Assembly: GCA_022885665.1 (NCBI GenBank)
Contig: JAGQDJ010000202.1
Span: 930,001 to 994,000, forward strand
From: Triops longicaudatus
Lineage: Eukaryota > Arthropoda > Branchiopoda > Notostraca > Triopsidae
DNA length: 64,000 bases
Direction of reading: 5' to 3'
Every line of letters starts with the position of its first letter. The first letter of the stretch is position 1. This document shows, one piece after another, positions 1 to 11,700 of the stretch. A program made the translations under genes and the position numbers. The notes beneath the pieces were generated by a model that did not search any database, was not told the origin of the DNA, and saw only the letters and a program-made list of their open reading frames with translations.

Positions 1-1206
1 ATTCGGTATCACGTGTTCCATGAGAAAGAACCTCATCCGAAGGAAGAAGAAAAGGCGGAAGAGTGGTTCGAGGCTACAGCGGAACATTTTGCGCTCAAAT
101 TTCGGCAAATGCTCAACAAATATCATTACTTGTTACTTATGGACAGCATGGTACGTTTCATAAGAAAAAGGAAAGAATTAGATGCATTTTATTAGGTCAA
201 ACAGATTTTGTATTTCGAATTTTGTATTAATTTATTTTTCCGTGATGATTCTTAGAAAGAGGCGCCGGCTTCTGAATACGTCATGATAGATCGACTGTTC
301 GTGGCGGAGGAGAAGGGAACACTAGAACGCCTCAAGGAAGAAGCTGCTCAACCTAAAAAAGAAGGTAGCAATACTTTGACAGCTGTACTTTTATTACTCT
401 AGTAGATAAATAGTTGTAAGTATTTCAGCTCTGAAAAATAGAAAGACCGAGTATTTTCCGTACTTAGTTTATTTATTTATTTTTTGCAAGCTACACAGTT
501 GCTTGGTAGACAGCTTGTGAAACTTTTACGTACAAGTTTATTGATCTATTTTTTTCGATTTTTAGAAGAGATAGTTCCCGTTCCAGCAATGGAGGAAGTG
601 ATAGTGAAAAAGGAAGTAGAATCCCGTTTTCCTAAGTTGAAGCTTTCGAGAAAGGAAGGCGAGCATTACAAATCGGAACTGAAAGAAGTGCGTGTTGTCA
701 TGGAAGATGTGGTACGTAATGGATATTTCAAAAAAGAAGGCTATGAGTACGATACCACCAGTCAAGATAGTAGTAACTCGATGCCTTCGCATTCTTTTCG
801 GCATCAACAACAGCAGCAACCCACTTCCCAGCAATACGATGAGTGGGAAGCGATTCGTAACGAAGTGGCCTTTTTCACCCAAGAGGAAGGGGGTGGAGCG
901 CCAGGGACCTCTGCAACAGCTCCGTTCCCTATCCAGGACGACCTTTTGCACTCCCAAGTCCAAAGTGCAATTGACGGTATACTCAACTTGCAGAAATTGG
1001 AAGGAGACGATGATCCTTCAGGTTTGAGTGCTATGGATTTGGAATCGAATACCGGTGCAGTCGGTGTTCGCGGCCACGAAGCCATGGACTATGAAACGAG
1101 TTTGAACGATTACGAAGGTTCATTGATGGATGAATGTAGCGACAGTGCGACGGAGATACAAGGCGACGTAGCTCTAAACGAGGCTGTCAGAAGCATTTTG
1201 ACATGA
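1..1206 (+). CDS. BICRA: BICRA/GLTSCR1-like ncBAF subunit, 3' part (5' end outside window)
   Basis: Coding exons are <1-150, 256-364 and 566-1206; phases join without a break and give 299 residues plus TAG-free stop TGA. The first two exons hold the conserved GLTSCR1 region: RYHVF near the edge, then MLNKYHYLLL (about residues 38-47) and EYVMIDRLFVAEEK across the first junction. In animals this region of BICRA/BICRAL anchors BRD9 and the core of the non-canonical (GLTSCR1-containing) BAF remodelling complex in the nucleus. The rest is low-complexity (Q- and S-rich, acidic) until two short motifs typical of the family's C-terminus, SAIDGILNLQ and the final EAVRSILT. The long N-terminal part of the family lies upstream of base 1. 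An alternative acceptor at 427-428 would lead into sequence that does not resemble the family, so the one at 564-565 was preferred. Family assignment is strong; exact exon 3 start is likely but unconfirmed. Confidence 0.85.
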
Positions 1207-2373
1207 CCTTGGCTACTACTCGCCTTTTGTCGTGAGATAAAAGAAATATCATGTACACAAAACACACAAATACCAGAAAGCGAACGTCTTTCATTTTTTA
1301 TGTGACATTTTTTCCATTTTTAAAAAACTGAAATTGTGAATATCGAATAGGCACATAATGTAATCTAGGTTAATTTTTCATGTGTTTTATTTGTGAGCGA
1401 AAAAAAGGTCAGGAAAGAATTCTTATAGGATTTTTACCTTTGGGGCTAAACAAATGAAAGAAAATGGGTTTTCTTTTCTGAAGGATGTGATCTCCATATT
1501 GGGAAAAACAGTTGTGTAAACAGTGGTGTTCTTTTTTATATTTCACCTCCGAAGGGAGACAAAATCGTAATGAAACAAATACTTTGTTTCTTCCTGAAGA
1601 GGAGAAAATTGTGCTCCTGATTTTGAAACTGTTTTAGATGTTCACCTGAATTTTAATTATTGCAAGGCAAAAAATATGGGAATCGTGTTCCACCTCAGGG
1701 CCCAAATGAATTAATAAGTGGTTGTGTGAATATTATGTATGTTCTGCAGCCCGAAAAACAAGTTTTTACAACAACGAAACCATCGCGAAAATTTTCTCTT
1801 CGTCACAAATACTGGAAGTATCGGTTTCACAGAAAAATACGATAAATAGAATTCCGAAGTTAGTGATTGGCCAACAGTGTGACACTTAGGCTTCAGTTAC
1901 GCCAAGGAAAGTCTTCTACTTTACCATTCATGTATTACTATATACTGGATTTACAAACAAGTGTGACAATAAGTGATAACAATAAGGGCACTCTTAACTG
2001 CCATTGACTTAATAATACTTGATAAACATTTAATTTTTTCACATTTAAATATACCGTAAAATTCTGTCAATCGCCCGGATCGAAGTCTAGGTGACAAGTC
2101 GGACAGATAACAAATCAGATTTACGTGTTTAGTTGCATTAAGAACATTTTAAAAGACTGATGACAACTGAAAACAATTGCATTTTGTACTTTAGTATACT
2201 TTCCTGAGATCACTGAGAGTAATCTGGCCACTACTTGGCTCACACTGGCCACTTGAATGCTTTAAAATCAACGTTTTTTAAAAAGAAAATGTTAAGCGAA
2301 GAAAAAATTAAAATGTCGGGAGTTTTCATACTAGGGATAAGAAAGCCCAGATAATCTGAACGCGAAAAATTAT
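1207..2373. other. Intergenic, AT-rich, nothing recognised
   Basis: Holds the 3' flank of the BICRA-like gene. No ORF longer than about 60 codons, no tRNA boxes and no repeat structure that I could support. Confidence 0.5.
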
Positions 2374-2445
2374 TTCCCATACCGGGAATCGAACCCGGGC
2401 CTCCCGGGTGAGAGCCGGGTATCCTAACCACTTGACAATGTGGGA
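2374..2445 (-). tRNA. tRNA-Glu (anticodon CTC)
   Basis: On the minus strand the 72-base cloverleaf starts TCCCACA and ends TATGGGA plus discriminator A. The anticodon loop is CTCTCAC, giving CTC, which reads GAG (Glu). A-box and B-box (GGTTCGATTCC) are both present, and a run of T follows within 10 bases as a pol III stop. The acceptor stem has one C-A mismatch at pair 6 that the other two Glu tRNAs here do not have, so it may be slightly degraded. Confidence 0.9.
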
Positions 2446-2618
2446 GATACATATTCACATAGAAGTATAATCTTTATGAGACAGCATATAAATTTTTACT
2501 TCGCTTTTTTTTTTTGTTGAATAATTCCATGAACATGTTGCTACGGAACTCGTTGAATTCGTGAATAGCTGATTTCAGAGATTTTTATCTGGCAATTCAG
2601 CACATGATTTTATCTTCT

Positions 2619-2626
2619 TATAAAGT
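2619..2626. repeat. Left target-site duplication of hAT-like element
   Basis: TATAAAGT directly precedes the element and matches TAGAAAGT at 3375-3382 in 7 of 8 positions. Eight-base target duplications are the mark of hAT transposons. Confidence 0.6.
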
Positions 2627-3374
2627 TAGGGTTACCATCTCACGCGGATAAAATTTAAGGACAACTTAGGAAATTGTCGCAAGAATCAAGTGCTGAATGG
2701 TTTTCATGCAAATCCCCTATTTCAGAAACACTTTCCCAAATTTCCTTATTAGTCAAAGAAATGAAACCATAAGAAGTCCAGTAAAACCAATCAGTATTTA
2801 GCGCTACAGAGCAATACATGACTGTCGATGGCATAAAGCACACGTGGCATACACTGTCAGTATTTGACGCAGACATGCAAGGTAACTACAGCAAATATTC
2901 GCTTTTTAGACAATTTTTTTTAAGTAAGTTTGTATCAGACAACTATTTCGCATGCATTTCGCAATATCTCAGAGCAGCTAGCAACACACAAATGATTACA
3001 CACGTGTGCGTATATTATACGTTTGTATACATTACACACGTATACGCCGTATACTTGTGTCGTCACTAGCTACTTACCATTAGCCAATAGGAAATGACAG
3101 TTGCATTCCCCTTCAGCAGCGTGTGTTTACTTTGACGGCTATAGCCGTTGTCCGTGGCCCGCTATGCCGAACGGCTAGCCATTTTTAAACAGAACTTGAA
3201 ACTGCATGCGGCCGGCATGTATTATTGATGTTTTAGACCTTTTATTTTGACGAAATGTCTACAAATTTAGCAGCAACTCCCATTTAAGGACATATTTAAG
3301 GACAAACTGTCTTAAGGATGGGCATTCCTAATTTAAGGACTGTCCTTATCATTTAAGGACGGTTGGTAACCCTA
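2627..3374. mobile_element. Non-autonomous hAT-like DNA transposon, about 748 bp
   Basis: The ends are inverted copies: it begins TAGGGTTACCA and finishes TGGTAACCCTA, and it is flanked by near-identical 8-base duplications. TAGGG-type termini plus 8-base duplications point to the hAT superfamily. No transposase is encoded; the longest internal ORF (2655-2876, minus, 73 codons) has no recognisable motif. Copies of TTTAAGGAC sit just inside the left end and four times near the right end, and could be subterminal transposase-binding repeats. A palindrome-rich CACACGTGTG / GTATAC tract lies at 2998-3060. It sits 13 bases upstream of a tRNA-Glu gene. Confidence 0.65.
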
Positions 3375-3382
3375 TAGAAAGT
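3375..3382. repeat. Right target-site duplication of hAT-like element
   Basis: TAGAAAGT, 7 of 8 bases identical to the left copy at 2619-2626; the one difference would reflect decay since insertion. Confidence 0.6.
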
Positions 3383-3387
3383 GTATC

Positions 3388-3459
3388 TCCCATATGGTCT
3401 AGTGGCTAGGATACCTGGCTTTCACCCAGGAGGCTCGGGTTCGATTCCCGGTATGGGAA
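3388..3459 (+). tRNA. tRNA-Glu (anticodon TTC), left arm of palindrome
   Basis: Complete 72-base cloverleaf: acceptor TCCCATA pairs fully with TATGGGA, discriminator A. Anticodon loop CTTTCAC gives TTC (reads GAA and, by wobble, GAG; Glu). B-box GGTTCGATTCC intact, and TTATTTTT follows as terminator. It is the outer end of the left arm of the inverted repeat described below, and is transcribed towards the palindrome centre. Confidence 0.95.
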
Positions 3460-4096
3460 ATTATTTTTGTTTTTATCATTTTAATTCCAGAAGTCAACGC
3501 AGACTTGCGCCTATTGTTGATAACTGTAGTATATACGTGCAAAATTTGTGTGCCAAGTGGCTGAGTAAATCATAAACGTAAAATAAAATAGCAATAACTT
3601 AACAAAGCCAAAAAGGGGACAGGAAAGTAGGTCAGAGATGAGATTTTTTCCCTTTTTTGGAGATACAAAAAAGGCAGTAATGATGTTGTTAATCCATTTA
3701 CTAATATTGCATTGGCATCTACAGTCTAACTGGCTAACCGAAAAAAACGGTTAGTCCGGTTTTCGGGCTAACCGGTTTTTCGTTTAGCCAGTAAAGGACC
3801 CATTCCCATACCTGATGCATAATAGAGGGAGTTTACCATAGTAGACTGCAGATGCGAATGCAATAATAGTAAACAGACTAACAACATTACTACTGACTTT
3901 TCTGTACTCCCGAACAAAGAAAAAAAATAATTACCATCTCTGGCTTTGTTAAGTTATTGCTATTTTATCTCACGTTTAAGATACAGCAATTCTCAGCCAC
4001 TTGGCACACAAATTTTGATGTAATTACTATAGTTATCAACAATAGGCACAAGTCTGCGTTGACTTCTGGAATCAAAATGATAAGAATAAAAATAAT

Positions 4097-4168
4097 TTCC
4101 CATACCGGGAATCGAACCCGAGCCTCCTGGGTGAAAGCCAGGTATCCTAGCCACTAGACCATATGGGA
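4097..4168 (-). tRNA. tRNA-Glu (anticodon TTC), right arm of palindrome
   Basis: Minus-strand copy of the tRNA at 3388-3459, with one obvious change: CTCGGGTTCG as before, closing in CCCGGTATGGGA. Acceptor stem fully paired, anticodon TTC, B-box intact, T run (ATTATTTTTATTC) after the gene. It points towards the other copy, so the two genes converge on the palindrome centre. Confidence 0.95.
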
Positions 4169-4484
4169 GTTAAGAAGTACTTACAGCAGAGCCTTTAAAA
4201 ACCCCAAAAATTTACATATATGCTAATTATTTCACGATGCCCATATATTTTTAGTTATTATTTTTTAGAGCAAAAAATCTCATATATTAAATGACTTGAG
4301 AGCTAGCTCAAAAAGCAGAATTTCATCACTTGCATTGCTCGACTAGACTTATTATTTCTACCTGTCAAACGAAAGGACACCGTCTCTTAATGGGCTGTAC
4401 ATCCGCATTTATTAATATATATGCGGCATGCAGCATCTGCCTAGTACTGCATGAGTCAACGTATGTTGAACTACACGAGATATC

Positions 4485-5255
4485 TTCGCACGCGAAGGAT
4501 TCGAAGCCGTATTTGCCCAAGAGTATTTAAAAGGTTAGGCCGTCCCATGGCGGGAAACGCAGATGGTGTCCAACCGTGACGTCATTGAAATGAGCGCGCT
4601 TTTCGAACGGACGTTGCTAGTGAAAACAGACATCACCTATTTTGCGCTCCTCCTTGACAGAGGATGTGTGTGATTCTAGTATTTCTTGTTAAATACACGT
4701 TTGTTACATTCGTAAACTTTGAAGGCGTTAAATTACTTTTCGTTTCACAACTAGATTTCCTTTAATTTTCTTCAATTATATTAGTTGACAGGACACAGCA
4801 GTCGATCTAAAAGATAACGAATATTAGCTCAGTGGAAACACGTTTCCACTCAAAATCATGTTTTCTTAGGCATGTGGTCTATCTTTCTGTCGCTAGCACT
4901 TGCATATTTATTCCCTAAGCTTTCCTCGTTTTTAACGTTTCTAACCAACAGCGCTTTTCGTACACGAAATTCGTTGTCAGTACACGGAAAACACATGAAG
5001 AATATTGCGAGTTTACACAAATGTATTGAATTATGCGAAACAGATAAATGATTCAGTCAGATTTGTGCATGACAAAGTTAAATTTCAAGTCCGAATATAA
5101 CATTTATGATGACTGGCAATGGCTTTTGTGAACCTTCATGCTGATTGGCCGTAGTTCAGTGACGCACCATTCTGGAGCGATCACGACAGCCTAACCTTCT
5201 TTTAAATAACTTTGGTGTATGCCCTTAGCGTTGTTGCGTTCGCCGGTTCAAGCCT
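4485..5255. repeat. Imperfect inverted repeat upstream of KDM4
   Basis: TATTTAAAAGGTTAGGC at 4524-4540 recurs in inverted form at about 5189-5208 (GCCTAACCTTCTTTTAAATA) with a 3-base indel. Weaker matches extend outward (CACG..AAGG.TT.GAA..CCG) and inward (CAGATGGTG against CACCATTCTG, and GTGACG/CGTCAC). No terminal duplications or coding capacity were found. It may be a decayed foldback element, or divergent promoter-like sequence; TGACGTCA (CRE-like) lies at about 4577-4584. Confidence 0.4.
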
Positions 5256-5778
5256 TCGTGCCTGGAAGTTCGCATTTCAGAAGCCTTAAACTTGCACGAG
5301 CTCGATAGTAGAAAAGCAAATCGATTTTGTAATGGCTTCGTTCAAGGGAAGAGAGTGATTTCAGGAAAATATTACATCTGAAAGCTTTACATTCTGACGC
5401 TGAGTAAGGTAGGGTTTTTCTCAATCAAAAGTTCACACTGTTTATCACACCAAAGTCGTTTGCTTTCTAAACTGGCATCGTGTTCTGAAATGTTTGAACG
5501 TCGTGTAGACGTTGTATACGTGATCTCCAGCGTGTAAACAATAGAGGTCATATGTACCTCATATAACGCTGGTATTGTAAGCCACGTATGATGTCCCTTC
5601 CACTGCTCAAAGCTGTCTTTATTATTTAAAAAAAAGTGCATTTGTTACGTTCATGACAGTTGCTGCGTGTCATGGTGTATATCTCGTATGTCCAAATGAA
5701 CGTACTATCCATCTGAATGTGTGCAATTTTTCTCCCATTTTAAGGTGAATTCTTGGACTTCAGCTCTTGCATTTAGCA

Positions 5779-8700
5779 ATGGAACAATCTTCAGCCGGTC
5801 ATGGAGTACCAAAAATCATGGTATTCCGACCCACATGGGAAGAGTTTAAAGATTTTAACAAGTTTATTTTACATATGGAAGCACAAGGAGCCCATAAAGC
5901 TGGACTTGCTAAGGTAACACATCCACTTTATTATTATTTTTTTATTTTATGCGACACTTTCTTCACGCATAAAATGATTAATGAGCTAAAATATAGTATA
6001 TAAAAATAGTAAAGTATGGACTGTAAATAAGATTTTTTTTTACCACGCACAGAAAATTAGAGTACAATGATCCCCCCATTTACGCGATAGATCGGTTCTG
6101 CGACAATACCGCGTAAACGTAAACACATAAACTGAGACATGGTTAACATGTTTAAAATGTATAGGCTATTTTGAAATGCGCAATGATTATGTATAATAGT
6201 GAGAAAAATTCTCAACAAAGTTAGCCAAGTGCCTAATGAAGGAATTCCGTGTCCATTGATTACATTAAATTCCTAGATAAATGTTGACATAAATAGATCG
6301 ATTAATTTTAGGTGGTTGAATGACACATTAAAGCATCTTTTTGCAGAAAGAATTAAAAGCTAATAATTTTCTCGGGCAGGTTATACCCCCGCCGGAATGG
6401 AAACCTCGCAGTGACGAGTACGACATGGATGCAATTGGCAAAATTAAAATTCCTGCCCCGATTTGCCAAGTAGTTACAGGCAAACAAGGCCTCTACCAAC
6501 AAATTAACATTCAGAAGAAGGCCATGACAGTGAGAGAGTTCCGTGAGCTTGCCGAGTCCGAGAGGTAAAATGTGAACACCCAAGTTTCATAAAAGTCAGG
6601 GTTAAATCAGTTTTACGATTTTTTCGTCTACGATGTTAGGTATCGGACACCTCTTCATGATGATTACGAAGAACTCGAGAGAAAATATTGGAAGAATGTT
6701 ACATTCGTCTCACCAATCTACGGTGCGGATGTTTCGGGATCTTTAACCGATCCGGATGTTGACGTAATTATGCATAGTTTCTTCCTTATTCTCTCTTTAC
6801 CGCAAGTTTTTTTTTTTTTTTTTGGGGGGGGGGTTAACTCCGGCGTCGTACTTTTCATATAAACCTTTGAATTTTTTTACCATAAACTATTTTTTTTCTA
6901 GCATTAAGGGGCATTTTAGTGTGTTCAGTGTGTAGTTTCTGTAGTTTCTATAGTTGCTTGTACAGTTTTTGAATAGCATAACTATATTCGTCGTAGGCTT
7001 GTTTTTCTTTTTTTTTCCTTTTTTCTTTTGTGGTGTTCCATTGTTTTGCAGTGAAAGTAGAGTAAATAGAATTAGTAAAAATTTTTAGGAAAAACACTAC
7101 CAATTAAAAAAGGGTTAAACTACATGACAGTTTACCATTATAATTAGTGTTGCCATCCGTTGTTATGGTTCGAAGACTTTCTGTTGTGACAATTTTACTT
7201 CGTTTTCCTTAATCTAAATTAATATAACCTAACCTTAAAAGTCACGTGGCGTATAGTAGACAAATACCCATAAGTATTTCGACATTAATTCTTTTATATT
7301 AATTAATCTTGTTTTTTCCTTTTATCTTAGGAATGGAACATCAATCGCCTAGGATCCATCCTAGATTTTGTCAATACGGACTATGGGATTAGTATTGAAG
7401 GAGTTAATACAGCTTACTTGTATTTTGGAATGTGGAAAACCACCTTTGCCTGGCATACAGAAGATATGGATCTGTATTCAATCAACTTCCTCCATTTCGG
7501 GGCTCCTAAGTCTTGGTAAGAAAGAGTAACGTATGTTTATGAAACCGCTGATTCTGTTGTTTGAAAAATAATTTTACTCCCGAAAATACAAGTGAGCTCT
7601 AAGTCCTTTACAAAAAATGTTTTTAAGTCTAGTAATCCCTTCACAGCTAGTATAAATTTCAGCGTATAAATTTCAACTTTTTTTAAAAAAAGCACAGTAT
7701 AGGACAAACATACATAGCAGCGTAACATCCAGTAACAATGCAACATTCAGCCGACGAAGTATTTCAGTGTGAATGATTCTACCATAACTTTGCATCTTAA
7801 CAATGAGAATTGAAGGGAAGTATAACCGAGATGTCCTTTTGATTTTGCAGGTACTCCATTCCCCCTGAGCATGGCCGAAGATTAGAAAGATTAGCCAATG
7901 GCTTTTTCTCCAGTAATTACAAGTCTTGTCCAGCTTACCTCCGTCATAAAATGACGTTGATCTCGCCTCAAATTCTCAAACAGTATTCCATTCCCTATAA
8001 TAAAGTAAGACCGTAGAGGGTAGTTTAAAAATTTATTCGTCACCCTCGCGATTGTTGCTTGAAACTTGTTATTTAATGCGTGCTTCGTTTTGTGTGTAGA
8101 TTACTCAAGAAGCAGGTGAAATTATGATCACTTTTCCTTATGGTTACCACGCGGGCTTTAATCACGGGTTCAATTGTGCCGAATCGACCAATTTTGCGTC
8201 GCCCCGTTGGGTGGAGTACGGGAAACGCGCGGTGCACTGTCACTGCCGGAAGGATATGGTGAAAATCAGTATGGACACATTCGTTAAGCGATTCCAGCCG
8301 GATCGCTATGAGTTGTGGATCACAGGCAAAGATGTTGGTCCGCACCCTGAAGATCCCAACAAGCTCTATGCTGCTAGTGCGCCATCAATAGACGACATCC
8401 TTTGCAATAAGAAGTGAGTGAAGAAAAATTAAATTCGGACGTTTGTAAACCCTTTTCGACTGATTGTGTTCAACTTTATTATTTTTTGCAGCAATGAAGA
8501 TGTCCCAGAAACTTACTTGGAAGCTGTGGAGAGGCGAGAAGCTAAGCGGCATCCTATCCACAAGAAAAAGATATTCGATAAAGATGAATTTGAAGCGAAA
8601 TTGAAGGAGTTGGTCCCTGCTGATGAGGAGGACGATGAATCTGCGCCAGACGAAGAAACGGTTGAGGTTATGAAAGACATATGGATCAAAGCGGACGAAA

Positions 8701-11700
8701 CTGGTGAGTATTTTGGACGTGGTCCTTTTTTGTCTCCTAGATTGTAATTTTTCTGAGTAAAAATTTCTGTTCTATATTTGCACATTTTCAGTTAACATCA
8801 CGTATCGTGTATTCACGAATTTCGTTTAAAAACTGATTATAGTTTTCCCATAAAGCAGACTCCATGCAAATTTTTGCTGAGATCATTTAGATTTTTTACG
8901 AATTTTGCGAGTTAAATGTGTTATCTGGGTATGAATAAAATCCGATTAATTCCTGTCTTGTTGTGTATTCCAGACGATCCTGATTTTTCGTTGGACGACG
9001 AATTTCCCAGCAAGAGCAAGAAAAAGTCCAAAGCCAAGATGAAGAAAAAGGAAAAACCCAAAAAGAAAATCGAACGCAAAAAGTCAACTGACCTCTTGTC
9101 TCCGAAGAAACTTCCCACCCCGGCTCCATTTTCCTCCCTATTTGTTGGCGAGCGAGCTTTACAAGTTCAGAAAGTAATTTTACCTTCCGCTGGAACGAAA
9201 TTGCTCAATTTTCGCATCCCGAAAACTGCCCACGATGCCGATACCTCCACACCGAAACGGAATTACGATGACGCGTTCGAAAGCCCTGCCACAACTTACC
9301 CGTTATCACCATTGGATGCTCCTAGTACTTCAGGTGTGATGAAACCCGGCACTTCAAGTAATTTACGTCACTACCAGGAAGTCAACCGTCGCAACTTCAG
9401 CAACTGGGGGCAAAGTATGCGCAAGGCAATTTCGGATTCTCTGGCTACGTACAATGAAACCCTTAAAACTTCGCCTACCAAGGATGTCAAGATCGATCCC
9501 AATTCCGAAGCCATGCCTAGTGTGATCCCTGCCCAGTTGCTAGAAACGACTCAAACGTTAGCCAAATTAAAATCCACTCCTGCCTTGACAGTTACGGTAC
9601 AAAGTGCAACAGAGACCGCAGCTATTACATCAGCCAATGTGATCAAGCCGATTGCTTCGACTGATCCTGTCAAACCTGTCGAAACGGTTGTGGGTCAGAA
9701 ATCATCCCTAGAGCGTCAAATGACTTGGTTCTTTCCCTCAGAGGAGGAGGGCAAGAATTACTGGTCGCAAATGAGCAAAGGAATAGGAACGTCAACGACT
9801 TCAGCAACTGCAGAACATTCGAAATCAACGCAGTGGAAGGCAGGTCCTGTCACAGTGGAGAGTGAAAGCCATCAAGCACCTTTACTGAAACTGGAGGCTG
9901 ACCTGAGCTGTGCAAACCAGGAGGATGTGTGCAGAGGACCACCTGTTCTGATGCGACACGATCAGGAAAGGCGTCCGAGAGAAGGTGAGGCACATGTAGA
10001 AGCAGAACGGCGGAAAGCACGGAAACAGAAGTCGCCGCGGAGTCGAAAGCTATCAGAAGTACCTGGTAAGATTTTATTGATATAAGTTTAATTTGTACAG
10101 TTAAAACGGAAAATGGTTAGACTGAAGTAGAGGCTATTTTGGCTACAGCTTTAATAAAGTGTTACATTTTGCAGATTTAGTATTTAGTGCATGTGATGTT
10201 GTCATTTGACTGACGTTTCGTAAGTAGCTCTAATTGGAGCTGTTTCCTATTTCAGGATCATCGAGTTCGAGCTGGGCTCCCTCGTTATCATTTCTTTGGC
10301 AGTGGTCAAATGTAAATTTACGGAAAGAAGCAGATTTCAATTTCTTTTGCAGTCAAGTCAAACCTTTTTGTGCGATTTGTGCCCTTTTCTCCGATGCCAG
10401 GGTATATTTAATGCAGAAAAAATTAAGTGGAGGTGTAATCCTACTTTTTTTGTCTTGTAGCACTTACAGTGTGACTTCGATTCAACGTATTGGCGAGAAT
10501 CGGATATACAAATGCAGTCCCACTCGCACGTACGGATCAACGAGCAAAATTTTTGGCCAAGAGTAAGTCGCATGTGTATTACGTTACGTACAAATTCGTT
10601 TGGTGATTTTGAGGCAGCCTAATTTCAGACTGCTTTTGTTTATGTTTTCTTGTAATGACATACTTTGTGACCCTTGCGTTCGTATTATAAATCTTATTAT
10701 GTTTTGTTTCAGAGGAGTAACATGCATAGGAGGAACGAAGGAAGAAACGAGTGGGATTTCCCATCTTCAGCATTATTGCGTTGTTCTCAGTGTAGGTTGT
10801 GTGTCCACGCCAAGTGTTACGGGCAACCTGAACCGTCCCACAAAGGAGCATGGTTGTGTCAACGCTGCCAGGAGAAGGATCTTCAAGCTGTAAGTCAACC
10901 TTACTCGAAGTCTACGTTGTTCTGTCCTTATCTCATGACTTGCACGTAACTCGTCCAACTGCCTTTAGATTTGTTCTTTATGTCTGTGGAGAGGCGGAGC
11001 TTTAAAGCGCACTACTGATGGAAAATGGGCTCATATATCTTGTGCACTAACCATTCCAGAAGTTACTTTTGGTGATCCGGTGCGTAGAGAGCCCATTAAT
11101 TTGGAACGATTGGATCCAGGACGCAGCCAACTGGTAAAGAAGTGTTTATCATTTATTTATTTACTTTTTTTTCGTGTTTTTATCGCCTTTACCTCTAGGT
11201 GTTCGATGTAAACTTTTTACGTTTTTATAATGTTTTTTTTTTCCTGTTTTAATTTTCGCTAAGTTTGTGTGTATTTTTTTAATTTTTTTCATCGTTTTTA
11301 TTGTATCGCATTTTTCTATTTTATATTAGTTCGGCATCTGCGTTATCTTGTTGTCATATTCTAAAGTATGCAATATTTTCTTTTAGCCTTGCTATTATTG
11401 CCAAGATTTGGGTCCGCAGCGCACGAGAGGAAGCGGAGCATGTGTTCGGTGTAGTACCGGCCGCTGTGCGCAATCTTTTCACCCTATGTGTGGGTGGGCT
11501 GCCGGTGTCAAATTCAATGACGGTGGCATGAACCAAACTATTCGCACCAAGTGTACCTGCCATCGAGCAGAGCGCCACCACTCGTCGCCTAGCCACTATA
11601 GAAGTCCACCGCCTGTAGCCGTTGGTGATACTGTACTCGCGCCACATCCAAACGGTGGCTACCTTTACGCCCGTATAGTACAATCCAAAGAGGAGGAGTT

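Larger units (their letters stand above)
3388..4168. repeat. Large imperfect palindrome with a tRNA-Glu at each end
   Basis: The left arm (about 3388-3747) and right arm (about 3775-4168) are inverted copies, interrupted by small indels. Matching stretches include the two tRNA-Glu genes, the following flank (CAACGCAGACTTG against CAAGTCTGCGTTG), the segment containing GCCAAGTGGCTGAG against CTCAGCCACTTGGC, and the AATAGCAATAACTTAACAAAG block. The centre is a hairpin: ACTGGCTAA at 3729-3737 pairs with TTAGCCAGT at 3784-3792, enclosing further short A/T and CCGG dyads. Arm similarity stops at the 5' ends of the tRNAs. It looks like an inverted duplication of a tRNA-Glu unit with its 3' flank. 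Confidence 0.85.

Noticed and set aside
562..1085. Minus-strand ORFs of 133 and 93 codons over the BICRA-like last exon
   Set aside because: Antisense shadows; the plus-strand frame carries the family's motifs.
10312..10352. Apparent small KDM4 intron (GTAAAT...TGCAG)
   Set aside because: Reading straight through gives LWQWSNVNLRKEADFN...KPFCAIC, which matches the vertebrate sequence just before the first PHD cysteines; splicing would destroy it.
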